Below the pieces are notes generated by a model. It saw only the letters and a program-made list of their open reading frames with translations, made no database searches and was not told where the DNA came from. From positions 1-44,816 of the forward strand of contig JAGLDC010000109.1 of the NCBI GenBank assembly GCA_023145965.1: a stretch of DNA of 44,816 nucleotides. Direction: 5' to 3'. Within the stretch, counting starts at the first letter, position 1; the number at the start of each line of letters is the position of its first letter. This document shows positions 17,294 to 25,999 of the stretch, piece after piece. This stretch comes from a bacterium. Its GTDB lineage: Bacteria > UBP14 > UBA6098. The position numbers were made by a program, and so were the translations under genes.

Positions 17294-18388
17294 ATGGGAT
17301 TTCGGCACGGCATATTTTTTCTTTTATTAATTCTGCCCTGTTTAGGTCAGCCCGAGGTAGAAATCAAGACCCAGTTGAGTCAGCAGAGAGCGGAACTTCA
17401 CAGATTAAACAGGGAAAAAACCTCTTTAACTGATTTCCTCGATGGATTATACCGTGAAAAAAGCCTAATTGGCGATCTGCTCGATGGTTTGAACAAGAAA
17501 GAGAGTTTAATCACAGGCGAATTAGGTGCGCTTTCGGATTCTCTTGCAAAGGTTCGAATTCGTTTGGATTCTGCTGTGGTACTACAGGAGAATGTTGTTC
17601 GCACACTTTATATGAATGGTGGTAGCGAGGATGTTGCTTTCATTCTCGGAGGGAAGAACTTCGGGGATTTTCTTCGTAGAATAAATCTTTTTAGCTTTCT
17701 GGCAATCGAGAGAAGCAGATATTCTAAAGAGATAGAGCAAAATAGACAGTTGGTGGGAACTCTCGTCGATTCGACGAAAGCTCTTCTGGATTCTGTTAAG
17801 ATTATTAGGGATTTGCGTCAGGCCGAGCTCGATTCACTGACTCATCTCGAAAAACGCAAGAAACAGACTCTCGACAATATAATAAACGATGAGGCTGAAT
17901 ATAGGAATGCTATTGCGCGGATGGAGGAATCGCTGAAAGAGCTGGCCAGGAGGCTCCCAAAACCGGTTCTTAAGGGTGATTTCGCCAAATCTAGAGGCGG
18001 TATTCCATGGCCATCTTCATCCAGAAAAATAATCCATCCCTTTGGTATAATTAAGGAAAAGCGTTTTGGGACAACCTTTAAGAACGCGGGCATCGATATT
18101 GCTACCGAACCCGAGGAGGAGGTTTTCGTTGTCGCCGATGGATCTGTGGCTCAGATATATTGGCTTAGGGCTTACGGGCAAATAGTTATTATCGAGCACG
18201 GAGGTGGTTATTTTACGGTTTATGGCAATCTTGGCCATGTCGATGTTGCGCAAAATCAGAAGATCACTTCGGGATCGAGAATTGGTAAAACGGCGTCCGA
18301 TGGCTGGCTCGAAGGCGCGAAGCTTCATTTCGAGATTCGCAACGGAAGACAGGAGGTGAATCCGCTTGACTGGCTCGTATCGGCCTGA
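17294..18388 (+). CDS. EnvC-like factor: coiled coil plus degenerate M23 (LytM) domain
   Basis: 364 residues. A signal peptide (GIFFLLLILPCLGQ) is followed by long coiled-coil segments (about 22-110 and 140-235) and a C-terminal M23/LytM domain (about 240-362, IPWPSSSRKIIHPFG... then AYGQIVIIEHGGGYFTVYGNL). The zinc-binding HxGIDIA motif reads KNAGIDIA (His to Asn, about 262), and the final HLHFE motif reads KLHFEIR (about 343), so the metal site is incomplete. This is the arrangement of EnvC-type proteins, which activate amidases instead of cutting peptidoglycan, so a role in cell separation is likely. It starts 1 nt after the upstream stop codon and overlaps the following holB by 23 nt. Confidence 0.85.
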   Translation: MGFRHGIFFLLLILPCLGQPEVEIKTQLSQQRAELHRLNREKTSLTDFLDGLYREKSLIGDLLDGLNKKESLITGELGALSDSLAKVRIRLDSAVVLQENVVRTLYMNGGSEDVAFILGGKNFGDFLRRINLFSFLAIERSRYSKEIEQNRQLVGTLVDSTKALLDSVKIIRDLRQAELDSLTHLEKRKKQTLDNIINDEAEYRNAIARMEESLKELARRLPKPVLKGDFAKSRGGIPWPSSSRKIIHPFGIIKEKRFGTTFKNAGIDIATEPEEEVFVVADGSVAQIYWLRAYGQIVIIEHGGGYFTVYGNLGHVDVAQNQKITSGSRIGKTASDGWLEGAKLHFEIRNGRQEVNPLDWLVSA

Positions 18389-19475
18389 GTTTCTGAAGGA
18401 AATACCCGGACAGGACAGGCTAAAAAAAATGCTTTTCAGGACCATCGAAAATGGGAGGTTGCCTTCGACTATGCTGTTTCGCGGAGCAAACTTTCTAGGG
18501 AAGTTTGCCTCAGCGTTGCAGCTTGTTCGTTGGATCAAATGTCAAAATCCGGTAGAATGTGATGGCTTGTGTCATTCATGCAGATTAATCACTAATCTTG
18601 ACCATCCGGATGTCGAGATAATCATTCCACTTCCGACGGAACTAGACAACAAACCAGAGAAGATAGCCACAGTCTTATCGAATATGGGAAGGAATCCACT
18701 TGCGCCATATAGATTCGATAAGCCGCCTAAGATCGGCATCAATGCTATTCGCAAGCTAAACGAAAGCATCTCGCTCACGCCAAATTATGATGGTGGGAAA
18801 TGGGCTATAGTCCGCGATGCCGACATGATGACCCTCGAAGCATCGAACGCCTTTTTAAAGACACTCGAAGAGCCGCCCGAGGACTCTTATATAATTCTCA
18901 CAAGCTCCAAACCTGATTTTTTGCTTCCAACTATTCTCAGCCGCGCCCAGTCTATACAATTCCGGCGGCTTACAAGAAAACAGATATCCGATTTCGCCAT
19001 ATCGACTGGGATACCTCAACCCGAAGCTCAGAAGCTGGCTTCGCAAGCCGATGGCAATCTCGAACCAATATTTGCCGCTGGTGATGAAGTAGTGATAAGA
19101 ACTCGCGAGCTTGGTGAGGATTTGTGGGCTGTCATGTTCTCCGAATCGGACCTTTTGGCTTTCGATTTGACAGATAAAATCGTGAAAGAAACATCGCTTG
19201 TGAAATCGATTCTGGAAAATGCAATCTCGTTCTTCAGGGATCATCTTTTAATGCTGACAGGTAACGATTTCCTTATCGCGAATACACCTCAAAAGGCAAG
19301 ATTGAAAACCGCAGCGGAAAAATTTCAATATACCGACAGACTGATAGATACAATGAATCTACTCGAAAATAAGGCCAGAAGCCTTAGGTTTTATCCTCAA
19401 TATGACCTTTTTATTTTAGGAACAATCACCGAAGGAAGAAGAATTTTGAAAGGGAAGAGTATTTATGGGTTTTAG
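18366..19475 (+). CDS. holB: DNA polymerase III delta' subunit
   Basis: 369 residues. It is a clamp-loader AAA+ fold: PGQDRLKKML at the start, a P-loop region GANFLGKFA (40-48) without the usual GKS/T, as expected for delta', and a zinc-binding set C59, C65, C69, C72. The conserved NAFLKTLEEPPEDSYIILT and SRAQ stretches are typical. I chose the TTG start at 18366 because AGGAGG (18351-18356) lies 9 nt upstream and the family N-terminus begins there. The gene thus overlaps the 3' end of the EnvC-like gene. The product works with DnaX (gene at 23122-24684) to load the sliding clamp. Its embedding among envelope genes is unusual. Confidence 0.88.
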   Translation: MTGSYRPEFLKEIPGQDRLKKMLFRTIENGRLPSTMLFRGANFLGKFASALQLVRWIKCQNPVECDGLCHSCRLITNLDHPDVEIIIPLPTELDNKPEKIATVLSNMGRNPLAPYRFDKPPKIGINAIRKLNESISLTPNYDGGKWAIVRDADMMTLEASNAFLKTLEEPPEDSYIILTSSKPDFLLPTILSRAQSIQFRRLTRKQISDFAISTGIPQPEAQKLASQADGNLEPIFAAGDEVVIRTRELGEDLWAVMFSESDLLAFDLTDKIVKETSLVKSILENAISFFRDHLLMLTGNDFLIANTPQKARLKTAAEKFQYTDRLIDTMNLLENKARSLRFYPQYDLFILGTITEGRRILKGKSIYGF

Positions 19476-20649
19476 GTTCTTTTTAACGCGAATCATAGTT
19501 TTCTTATCGATAGGGATTTCACTCGCGCAGGAGCTTCCTCCACAAGTGGGTGAAGCGAAAAAGCTTTTTTCCTTCGCCCAAGATAAATCGATTATCGATT
19601 TTGCAGTGGACAATTCACTGAGATTATATGTCTTAAGTGAAAACGAGGACAGCATCGAAGTTTCGGTATATGATACAACCGGTAAGCTACTGAGCAAAAT
19701 TCCGAAATATAAGGGTGCTATATCTGGTTCTGATGCGCTCCATTTACAGGTTTCGAATGATGGTGATATAATTGTTGTTTGGGGTATCAATCTCGAGTTC
19801 GATATGCCTGTTAACTGGATTTTTACTGCGGAAGGAAACGAGGTTTTATCCGAGGACAACCTCCTGAAATATGCGGAATGGCTGCAGGTTTCTCCAAGTG
19901 GGAAGTTCTTTACGTGTCAGGGTTATAAAGGAACTTCTGGTATATCGGCTATTTACGATATCGATTGGATTCCACTTGAGTGGGAGAGTAAATCGGTTAA
20001 ACATGGTTATTTTGTAGGAAAAAGAGATGACGAAGACCTATTGCTATTTACAGAATCTGATTCGCTAGAAACCTCACTCGCTTTGATTAAACTCCAATCC
20101 AGAGAGGTCCTTTTCTCTGAACAATTGTCGAGAAAAGAGTCTTCAATTATGCCTTATCGATCGAGAATAGCTTTCTCCGAACGGCTTTTTGTTATGAATT
20201 ATTCCGTAGAATTAGGTGAAGACATCTTGGGCTTCGATGCCTTAACCGGCCAATTATCCTGGATTGCCGATTGTCCAATCAAGGCCTATGATTTTGCCTT
20301 TTCCGATAGAGAAGGTTTTTTGGTGGCGTATGGAGGTTCGAGTATCGTAATCTATGATGATAAAGGCAAAGAGTTGGTTTTTTCACAAGTGGGAAAGGAT
20401 GGATTTGCGGTCTTTGGCCATGGCATTCCGGATTTTTGTTTCTTTGAAGATCAAAGACTTGCTGTTGCCAATTTCTCGCAACCGGGTGGTCGGACTCATT
20501 CGGTTATTTTGTCTTTCGATGAAGACTGGAATTCGCGAGGTGCTGATATAATCAACGCCAATTTTGAGGGATTCTCCAACCCATTGGGCGAATTTATTGC
20601 TTTCAATATTAATGGTGAAGTCGGGCTTTATAGGTTGATGTCGAAATAG
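19465..20649 (+). CDS. Exported protein with predicted beta-propeller fold
   Basis: 394 residues. A signal peptide (FFLTRIIVFLSIGISLAQ) is followed by about six beta-rich repeats in the style of WD or PQQ-like propellers (LRLYVLSENEDSIEVSVYD, IVVWGINLEF, VIYDDKGKELVFS). No catalytic motif is seen and no specific family is recognised. It overlaps the end of holB by 11 nt. An AGGGAAGAG stretch before the ATG can serve as ribosome binding site. A binding or sensing role in the periplasm is only an inference from the fold. Confidence 0.7.
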   Translation: MGFRFFLTRIIVFLSIGISLAQELPPQVGEAKKLFSFAQDKSIIDFAVDNSLRLYVLSENEDSIEVSVYDTTGKLLSKIPKYKGAISGSDALHLQVSNDGDIIVVWGINLEFDMPVNWIFTAEGNEVLSEDNLLKYAEWLQVSPSGKFFTCQGYKGTSGISAIYDIDWIPLEWESKSVKHGYFVGKRDDEDLLLFTESDSLETSLALIKLQSREVLFSEQLSRKESSIMPYRSRIAFSERLFVMNYSVELGEDILGFDALTGQLSWIADCPIKAYDFAFSDREGFLVAYGGSSIVIYDDKGKELVFSQVGKDGFAVFGHGIPDFCFFEDQRLAVANFSQPGGRTHSVILSFDEDWNSRGADIINANFEGFSNPLGEFIAFNINGEVGLYRLMSK

Positions 20650-22824
20650 GTGGCAGCAGATATTAAAAGACTATTTCAACCCTCAGCATTTTGGGTTGGT
20701 TGCTCTGGTATTCTCACTCAGACTCTTCTTTTTCGAGAGCTTTCGCTTATATTGCGTTCCAATGAATTAATACTCGGTTTATTGCTGAGTGCATGGCTAC
20801 TTTCAGCGGGTTTAGGTGCGATTTTAAGGCCTCAGAAGATTAAGCCCTTCAGTCTAATTCTTATAGTTCTGCTATCGAGTTCTTTTTCTATACCCTGGCT
20901 ATATTTTGTAGCGAATTTATTATCTCCGGGGATTGGTCAGTTATGGCCTTTTTCTCGGGTGATATTTATAATCGTGCTTGTCGTTTTTCCTCAGTCATAT
21001 TGGGTTGGTTCGGCATTCAGAGCTCTTTCAGAGAAAAGGGCTTTAGGTTCGGATTCTTCACACACATACATTTTCGAGGGGATAGGCTCTTTTTTTGGGG
21101 GGCTTATAAGTCTTTTTATCGCTGGATTGGTTAGACCAGATATAGCATTGCCTGTTTTTTCCGCAATCGCAATTTTATCTATGAACCCTCATGATATCGA
21201 TCTACCGCTCAGGCGTTTTAGACTCATTATCTCTTTGCTTCTGGTCGCCGTGATTCCCTCGCTGGTTTGGGTGAATTCGACCCATGCACGCAAACTCAAA
21301 GGGGCAGAAAGCGTAGAGAGGTTTGAATCTATACACGGAGCTATCGAACTTATTGAAAATATGGGCGAAAGCTCACTTTTTCACGGAGGTATATATTTAG
21401 GAAACAGCGGCGATTCTATTCGAGCGGGTGAAATTATCCATCCACTTATGGTCACTTCGCCGAAAAACCCAAAGGTAGCAGTTGTCGGAGGGATTCTTCA
21501 GGGAACTGTGAGGATAATTGGACAATATGAGCCGAAAGAAATACACGTTCTTTTTGAAGATAAAAGGCTTTTCGATGTCTGTGTGGCGAGTTTTCGAAAT
21601 TTCAGGTTACTCGCAGATGAGGATATTAGTGTTCTATTTGGTGACCAAAAACGAATGATCAAACAGCTCCCGGAGAAATTGGATCTTGTTTTTATATACA
21701 GCGGCTTGCCTTCATCATTAATGGAAAGCAGGAACATGGGAGTGGAGGCATTCGAGTGTATAGCTGAGAAGTTAGATAAAAATGGTCGCCTTGCCGTGGG
21801 CTTACCAGTTAGTCCTAACTATTTAAATCCAGAGGAACTGGCATTAATAAGCAGCCTGCTTGGGGCCTCGCGGGTGGCTTTCGGAAGTGCGTCGGTTTAC
21901 ATTGTTGATGGAAGTGCGATAATTATTGCTCCGGATAAAGGCGAGTTTGGTGATTTGATAATCGAGGGACAATTTCTGCCGCCAAAAGGGGAGAACATCA
22001 ACTCGCAGATGATACGTGAATCCTTAGAGTCTTTCAGGCAAGCCGAACTCGAGGTTCGCCTTTCTGAAATTTGTGTTTCTCCCAATTCTGACAAAAAACC
22101 AATTGCTCTTTCACTAGGGATAAAGTTATGGGAGAGATTAGCTGGAGGTTCGTTACTTCGCTCGATCGCGCAAATTCGATATAATTTAATACTAATATTT
22201 TTACTTTTGATATTTTCATTTCTTTTGATGCTGAAAATTGCTTTTAAAAAAGAGCGGCTATTTTCCCTAGGAGCTATCGGAGCAATGGGTTTTTTTGGCA
22301 TGGGTGCAAGCATGGTTCTTATGTATAGTTTTCAGCTTGCTGTTGGCCGCCTTTATTCGGCGTTAGGGCTTCTTTCATCGATGTTCATTTTGGGAAGCGT
22401 AGTAGGTGCGCATCTTTTTTCTAAGCACAAGGGAAAACCAATTATTTGGCATTTGTCAGCACTCTTAGCAATTCCCATCGGGATATTTGCGCTTAATCTC
22501 GGTTCGTTGATACCTTCGTTAATAGGGGCTGTCGCGTTTTTCTGTTTTTCAATGCTCTTCGTTGGATTTCTTTGTGGGGGATATTATTCTATGAGTCTGA
22601 GATGGGCATTCGCAAATGGTTTTTGGGGCAAGAAAGCCGCATCTAAAGCTTATACACTCGATCTTTTAGGTGCCTCTCTTGCATCTCCTCTAGTGGGTGT
22701 TGCAATTATTCCTCATTACGGACTTGAAAGAACACTTTTAATAATTTTAATTTTCATTATATTTGCGGGGATGAGAATTTCAAAAAAAGCTATCAATTGG
22801 AGGAAAAATGGCCAATATGAATAA
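20650..22824 (+). CDS. Membrane-embedded spermidine-synthase-like protein (degenerate)
   Basis: 724 residues. An N-terminal block of about six membrane helices (GILTQTLLFRELSLILRSNE is the typical opening of membrane spermidine-synthase-like proteins) precedes a Rossmann domain at about 215-425, then a second helical block of six or more segments to the end. In the Rossmann domain the glycine motif reads VVGGILQGT, and the usual catalytic DLPDP region reads YSGLPSS, so the catalytic Asp is gone and aminopropyl transfer is unlikely. The start is GTG, directly abutting the preceding stop codon. It overlaps ybaB by 17 nt. The function is unknown. Confidence 0.78.
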   Translation: MAADIKRLFQPSAFWVGCSGILTQTLLFRELSLILRSNELILGLLLSAWLLSAGLGAILRPQKIKPFSLILIVLLSSSFSIPWLYFVANLLSPGIGQLWPFSRVIFIIVLVVFPQSYWVGSAFRALSEKRALGSDSSHTYIFEGIGSFFGGLISLFIAGLVRPDIALPVFSAIAILSMNPHDIDLPLRRFRLIISLLLVAVIPSLVWVNSTHARKLKGAESVERFESIHGAIELIENMGESSLFHGGIYLGNSGDSIRAGEIIHPLMVTSPKNPKVAVVGGILQGTVRIIGQYEPKEIHVLFEDKRLFDVCVASFRNFRLLADEDISVLFGDQKRMIKQLPEKLDLVFIYSGLPSSLMESRNMGVEAFECIAEKLDKNGRLAVGLPVSPNYLNPEELALISSLLGASRVAFGSASVYIVDGSAIIIAPDKGEFGDLIIEGQFLPPKGENINSQMIRESLESFRQAELEVRLSEICVSPNSDKKPIALSLGIKLWERLAGGSLLRSIAQIRYNLILIFLLLIFSFLLMLKIAFKKERLFSLGAIGAMGFFGMGASMVLMYSFQLAVGRLYSALGLLSSMFILGSVVGAHLFSKHKGKPIIWHLSALLAIPIGIFALNLGSLIPSLIGAVAFFCFSMLFVGFLCGGYYSMSLRWAFANGFWGKKAASKAYTLDLLGASLASPLVGVAIIPHYGLERTLLIILIFIIFAGMRISKKAINWRKNGQYE

Positions 22825-23119
22825 AATGCTCAAGCAAATGCAGAAGCTTCAAGAGGAGATGGCTCGTGTTCAAGAGGAACTTGCCGGCCGTGAGATAACT
22901 CATTCCTCTGGTGGTGGAGTAGTTACCGCCACTGTCAATGGCAAACAGGAGCTTATTGACATAAAGATTGCGCCGGAAAGCGTGGATACGAAAGACATAG
23001 AGATGTTGGAGGATATGATAATTGCCGCAGTTAATGGTGCAATTTCCGAATCGCTAAAAATGGCACAGGAAGAGATGGCTAAAGTTGCCGGATTGGGCGG
23101 AATTCCTGGCATGATGTAG
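22808..23119 (+). CDS. ybaB: YbaB/EbfC nucleoid-associated protein
   Basis: 103 residues, the normal family length. An N-terminal helix (MNKMLKQMQKLQEEMARVQEEL) is followed by the beta core (VTATVNGKQELIDIKIAPE) and a C-terminal helix. The dimer binds DNA. GGAGG precedes the ATG, which lies inside the end of the previous gene. In most bacteria ybaB follows dnaX in the same operon; here it is the last gene of the plus-strand operon and meets dnaX tail to tail with 2 nt between the stop codons. Confidence 0.93.
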   Translation: MANMNKMLKQMQKLQEEMARVQEELAGREITHSSGGGVVTATVNGKQELIDIKIAPESVDTKDIEMLEDMIIAAVNGAISESLKMAQEEMAKVAGLGGIPGMM

Positions 23120-23121
23120 AA

Positions 23122-24684
23122 TTAATTTTCTATTTTCGCATCGAAAGCGGAAAGTAAAGAAATTACTCCTTCAGGTATTTCCTTTTTTGTGGATTTGGCA
23201 TGCCCCTCGGTCGAGGGCGCTGGGCTTTCTTCTGTCGATAATTTGATTCTTGTTCCTTCGCCCAAAACCGTGGTTACAGCTTTAGAAAGCTCATCGAGAT
23301 TTTCTTTTTTCTTGAGTATATTATCCACCTGAAATTTGAAGCTATGTGGGAATTTAAAGATAACGCGTCCTTCGTCGAGTATAAATCGAGCTTGCCGGAG
23401 CATCTCGGCTTTTCCTTCTCCCCTCGAAGATTCAAATAGTTTAATTATCCTATTAAATTGGGGATCTATGGTCGTTTCGGGAACCTCGCTGTCATTGACC
23501 AAAACCTCAGCCTCGGGACGAAGTCTTGGAGAAGATTGAGATAAAGTTATCGGGGCTTCATTTTTGGATTCGACAATGACTTTTCGAATGTCGGCGGTGC
23601 TATCGATAGTTGCAATATATATTAAGGTTTGCTCGAGTAAAAACCTCGGCGTGCCGGAGGATTTCAATTTAGCTTGAAGTCCGGAGGCTAATTTGGCCAT
23701 CCTTAGTATATCTGCAGTGTCGATTTTCTCGGCAAATCGCGCATATTCCTTGAGTGCTTTTTCGGAAACGCCCTCCTGATCAACGCCAATAGCCGCCATA
23801 AGCGCGCCGTGAAAATGCATCGAAAGCCCCGATGCAACTTGGGTTATGTCGATTCCTGATTCAAGAAGAACATCTAGTTCTTTTATTGCACATGCAGGAT
23901 TTTCATCGGCAATGCATTTTGATATTTTTGCGAAGGCATCCAGTGGCAGCACGCCCAAGATTGCGGCGACTTCGTCTGAGCTAAGCTCGCCCTTTGGCGA
24001 ATATGCTAAAATCTGGTCGAGAAGCGAAAGGGAGTCTCTCAGACCACCATCGGCGCGTTGGGCGATTATGAAAGCAGCATCATCGGAAAGTAATAAGCCC
24101 TCCGCTTTAGCTATAGTCTTAATTCTCTCGGCGATAACATCGGTAGGGATCCTTCTAAAATCATATCTCTGGCAGCGGCTGATAATTGTCGATGGCAACT
24201 TGTGGGGTTCAGTTGTTGCGAAAATAAAAACTACCCGCTCCGGAGGTTCTTCGAGTGTTTTTAAAAGCGCGTTAAAGGCCTCCTTCGTGAGCATGTGAAC
24301 TTCATCTATAATGAAAACTTTGAATCTCCCTCGAGGGGCATATTGCACACGCTCTCTGAGAGCCTGTATCTCCTGAACTCCCCTATTAGAAGCACCATCT
24401 ATCTCCAAAACATCGGCATTGCGTGAAGCAGCTACCGAAACGCAGCTCTCACACTCTCCGCAAGGTGTAGGAGTAGGTGCGGAAAAACTCTGGCAATTTA
24501 ATGCCTTAGCAAGTATCCTCGCCATTGTCGTTTTTCCAGTTCCGCGCGGGCCGCAAAACAGATACGAATGCGAAATGCGATCTTTGGTTATCGCCTTCTT
24601 CAGCGTCTCAGTGATATGTTCCTGCGCTGCAACCTCATCAAAATTTTGTGGTCTACACTTTCTCGCTAATACTAAATAAGACAT
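23122..24684 (-). CDS. dnaX: DNA polymerase III gamma/tau subunit
   Basis: 520 residues from the ATG at 24684. The frame stays open upstream for 17 more codons, but the family N-terminus is MSYLVLARKCRPQNFDEV and a GGAGG (24688-24692) lies just before it. AAA+ clamp-loader motifs are complete: Walker A GPRGTGKTT (about 45-53), zinc cysteines 64, 75, 78, 81 (CGECESC), Walker B FIIDEVHM (about 127) and SRCQRY. The C-terminal part (about 370-520) is the less conserved tau extension and includes a domain III-like LEQTLIYIA helix. It forms the clamp loader with HolB. The promoter is at 24707-24735. Confidence 0.95.
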   Translation of the reverse strand: MSYLVLARKCRPQNFDEVAAQEHITETLKKAITKDRISHSYLFCGPRGTGKTTMARILAKALNCQSFSAPTPTPCGECESCVSVAASRNADVLEIDGASNRGVQEIQALRERVQYAPRGRFKVFIIDEVHMLTKEAFNALLKTLEEPPERVVFIFATTEPHKLPSTIISRCQRYDFRRIPTDVIAERIKTIAKAEGLLLSDDAAFIIAQRADGGLRDSLSLLDQILAYSPKGELSSDEVAAILGVLPLDAFAKISKCIADENPACAIKELDVLLESGIDITQVASGLSMHFHGALMAAIGVDQEGVSEKALKEYARFAEKIDTADILRMAKLASGLQAKLKSSGTPRFLLEQTLIYIATIDSTADIRKVIVESKNEAPITLSQSSPRLRPEAEVLVNDSEVPETTIDPQFNRIIKLFESSRGEGKAEMLRQARFILDEGRVIFKFPHSFKFQVDNILKKKENLDELSKAVTTVLGEGTRIKLSTEESPAPSTEGHAKSTKKEIPEGVISLLSAFDAKIEN

Positions 24685-24706
24685 AATCCTCCAATAATAA
24701 GGAATT

Positions 24707-24735
24707 AATATAATCAGAAGAATAAGGTTTCGCAA
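24707..24735 (-). promoter_or_regulatory. dnaX promoter
   Basis: On the minus strand there is TTGCGA (24730-24735), 17 nt, and TATATT (24707-24712). Element B begins 2 nt upstream of the -35. Confidence 0.65.
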
Positions 24736-24737
24736 TG

Positions 24738-24855
24738 CCTAAGGGGAGCTGGCGCGAAATTTACCTCGGAGCAAAATGGTAATCTAAAAGCAGAATGCTA
24801 GACCGACCGGACGCAAGCGTCGAGCCAAAGGCTCGACAACCGACGTCCCTCAAGG
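24738..24855. repeat. Mosaic multi-hairpin intergenic element B
   Basis: A GC-rich island between the divergent dnaX and 25075 promoters. It contains a perfect 8-bp hairpin GTCGAGCC / GGCTCGAC (24819-24826, 24830-24837) and a GACG / CGTC hairpin (24810-24821), with an imperfect outer pairing of 24738-24747 to 24846-24855. It shares GCTGGCGCG with A, GGAGCAAAAT (24768-24777) with D, and CCGACCGGAC (24803-24812) with F. The rest of the gap up to 24982 is AT-rich, with one inverted repeat ATTTAGT / ACTAAAT (24928-24945). Confidence 0.5.
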
Positions 24856-24982
24856 AGGATTTAGGATTTCAAAAACACCAACCATTTAATCTGTCTTAAT
24901 TGCATTAATAAGTTTACTCTAAAAAAGATTTAGTATCAACTAAATGTAAATCCATTAGAATAGCGACAATATTAAACATCCC

Positions 24983-25010
24983 TTGACCTTACAATTTCTT
25001 TCGGTATATT
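24983..25010 (+). promoter_or_regulatory. Promoter of the 25075-30775 operon
   Basis: TTGACC (24983-24988), 16 nt, and TATATT (25005-25010). The predicted start is near 25017. Confidence 0.7.
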
Positions 25011-25074
25011 TTAAGTAGATAGAATTATGGATAAAAATATTTGCTTCACAAAAGAAAGAGTTGATAGGGGTGTC

Positions 25075-25992
25075 ATGTCCGATTGGACATCAGTACTCAA
25101 AGTAAATCCTATCCCGGAATTACTCGAGTTTAACGAAATTGGATTGATTAACCGTGTAAAGCGTGACCTTCTTTCGACACAGCAAGATTGTCCATCTGAA
25201 CCTGTTTGTGAGGCTATCACCTATAAAGCGATAGCCCGCCGTCAAAAACCAGATGGAAGCTGGCGCGAATCCGGAAGTAAAAAAAATGAAGAGGTTTGGA
25301 CTTTTATAACTACACTTCGTTCACTCTATCTTCTTCTAGACCTCGGGTCGAGTATAAACGATGAGATTTTCGAGCACGGCGTCCAATACCTCATTGGCAC
25401 ACAGACAAAAGAAGGCGATTTTCGTGGTGCTTACGGTGCTACTATCCCCGCCCCTGATTATACAGGTATGGTTCTGGATGTTTTTCTCAGAGGCGGCTTC
25501 GATGACGACCATATCATAAATAATGCCTTCGATTGGCTTTTATCCATTCGTAGAAACAAAGGCGGTTGGGCGATACCCGTTTTGCGCAGCAATTCTAAAA
25601 AAGATCCCTCGAGTCATAATGTAACAGGCATGACCCTTCGAGGTTTTGCCTCCGATCCGAAAAAGCAGCATGAAGATGTCGCCAAAATAGCTGCCACTTT
25701 TCTCGCTGAATCCTTTTTTAAACCGGATGATTATCCCGATAGGCGCCGTGCAGAGTATTGGGGCAAATTAGCATATCCATTCTGGTTCACCGATATTCTC
25801 TCCGCGATGGATGTCCTTTCTCGGCTTGGATTCGGTCTAGAATTTGGGCGCATTGAGCGCGCTTATCAATGGCTTTTAAAACAACAACAACAAAACGGTT
25901 TTTGGATTAATGAACTCCATAAGAGGGAGAAAACTCCTGACCCATGGCTCACTTACGCCGCCCTTAAAACTATAAAATCTTTCAACGAGTAA
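25075..25992 (+). CDS. Alpha/alpha-toroid protein (prenyltransferase / squalene-cyclase-like fold)
   Basis: 305 residues from the ATG at 25075, which has AGGGGTG 4 nt upstream. An in-frame ATG at 25027 would give 321 residues but lies only about 10 nt from the predicted transcription start and lacks a binding site. The sequence opens with the conserved LKVNPIPELLEF helix. Repeats with Q-W or G-W signatures follow (RRQKPDGSWRES, YLIGTQTKEGDFRGAYG, WLLSIRRNKGGWAIPV, WLLKQQQQNGFWI), as in the toroids of terpene cyclases and prenyltransferases. The DxDD or DCTAE acid motif of squalene cyclases is not visible, so enzymatic activity is unproven. The protein has no signal peptide. It leads a four-gene operon. 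Confidence 0.75.
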   Translation: MSDWTSVLKVNPIPELLEFNEIGLINRVKRDLLSTQQDCPSEPVCEAITYKAIARRQKPDGSWRESGSKKNEEVWTFITTLRSLYLLLDLGSSINDEIFEHGVQYLIGTQTKEGDFRGAYGATIPAPDYTGMVLDVFLRGGFDDDHIINNAFDWLLSIRRNKGGWAIPVLRSNSKKDPSSHNVTGMTLRGFASDPKKQHEDVAKIAATFLAESFFKPDDYPDRRRAEYWGKLAYPFWFTDILSAMDVLSRLGFGLEFGRIERAYQWLLKQQQQNGFWINELHKREKTPDPWLTYAALKTIKSFNE

Positions 25993-25999
25993 TTCCCCG

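Noticed and set aside
24685-24735. N-terminal hydrophobic extension of dnaX
   Set aside because: It runs through the promoter -10; the ribosome binding site and family N-terminus fit the ATG at 24684.
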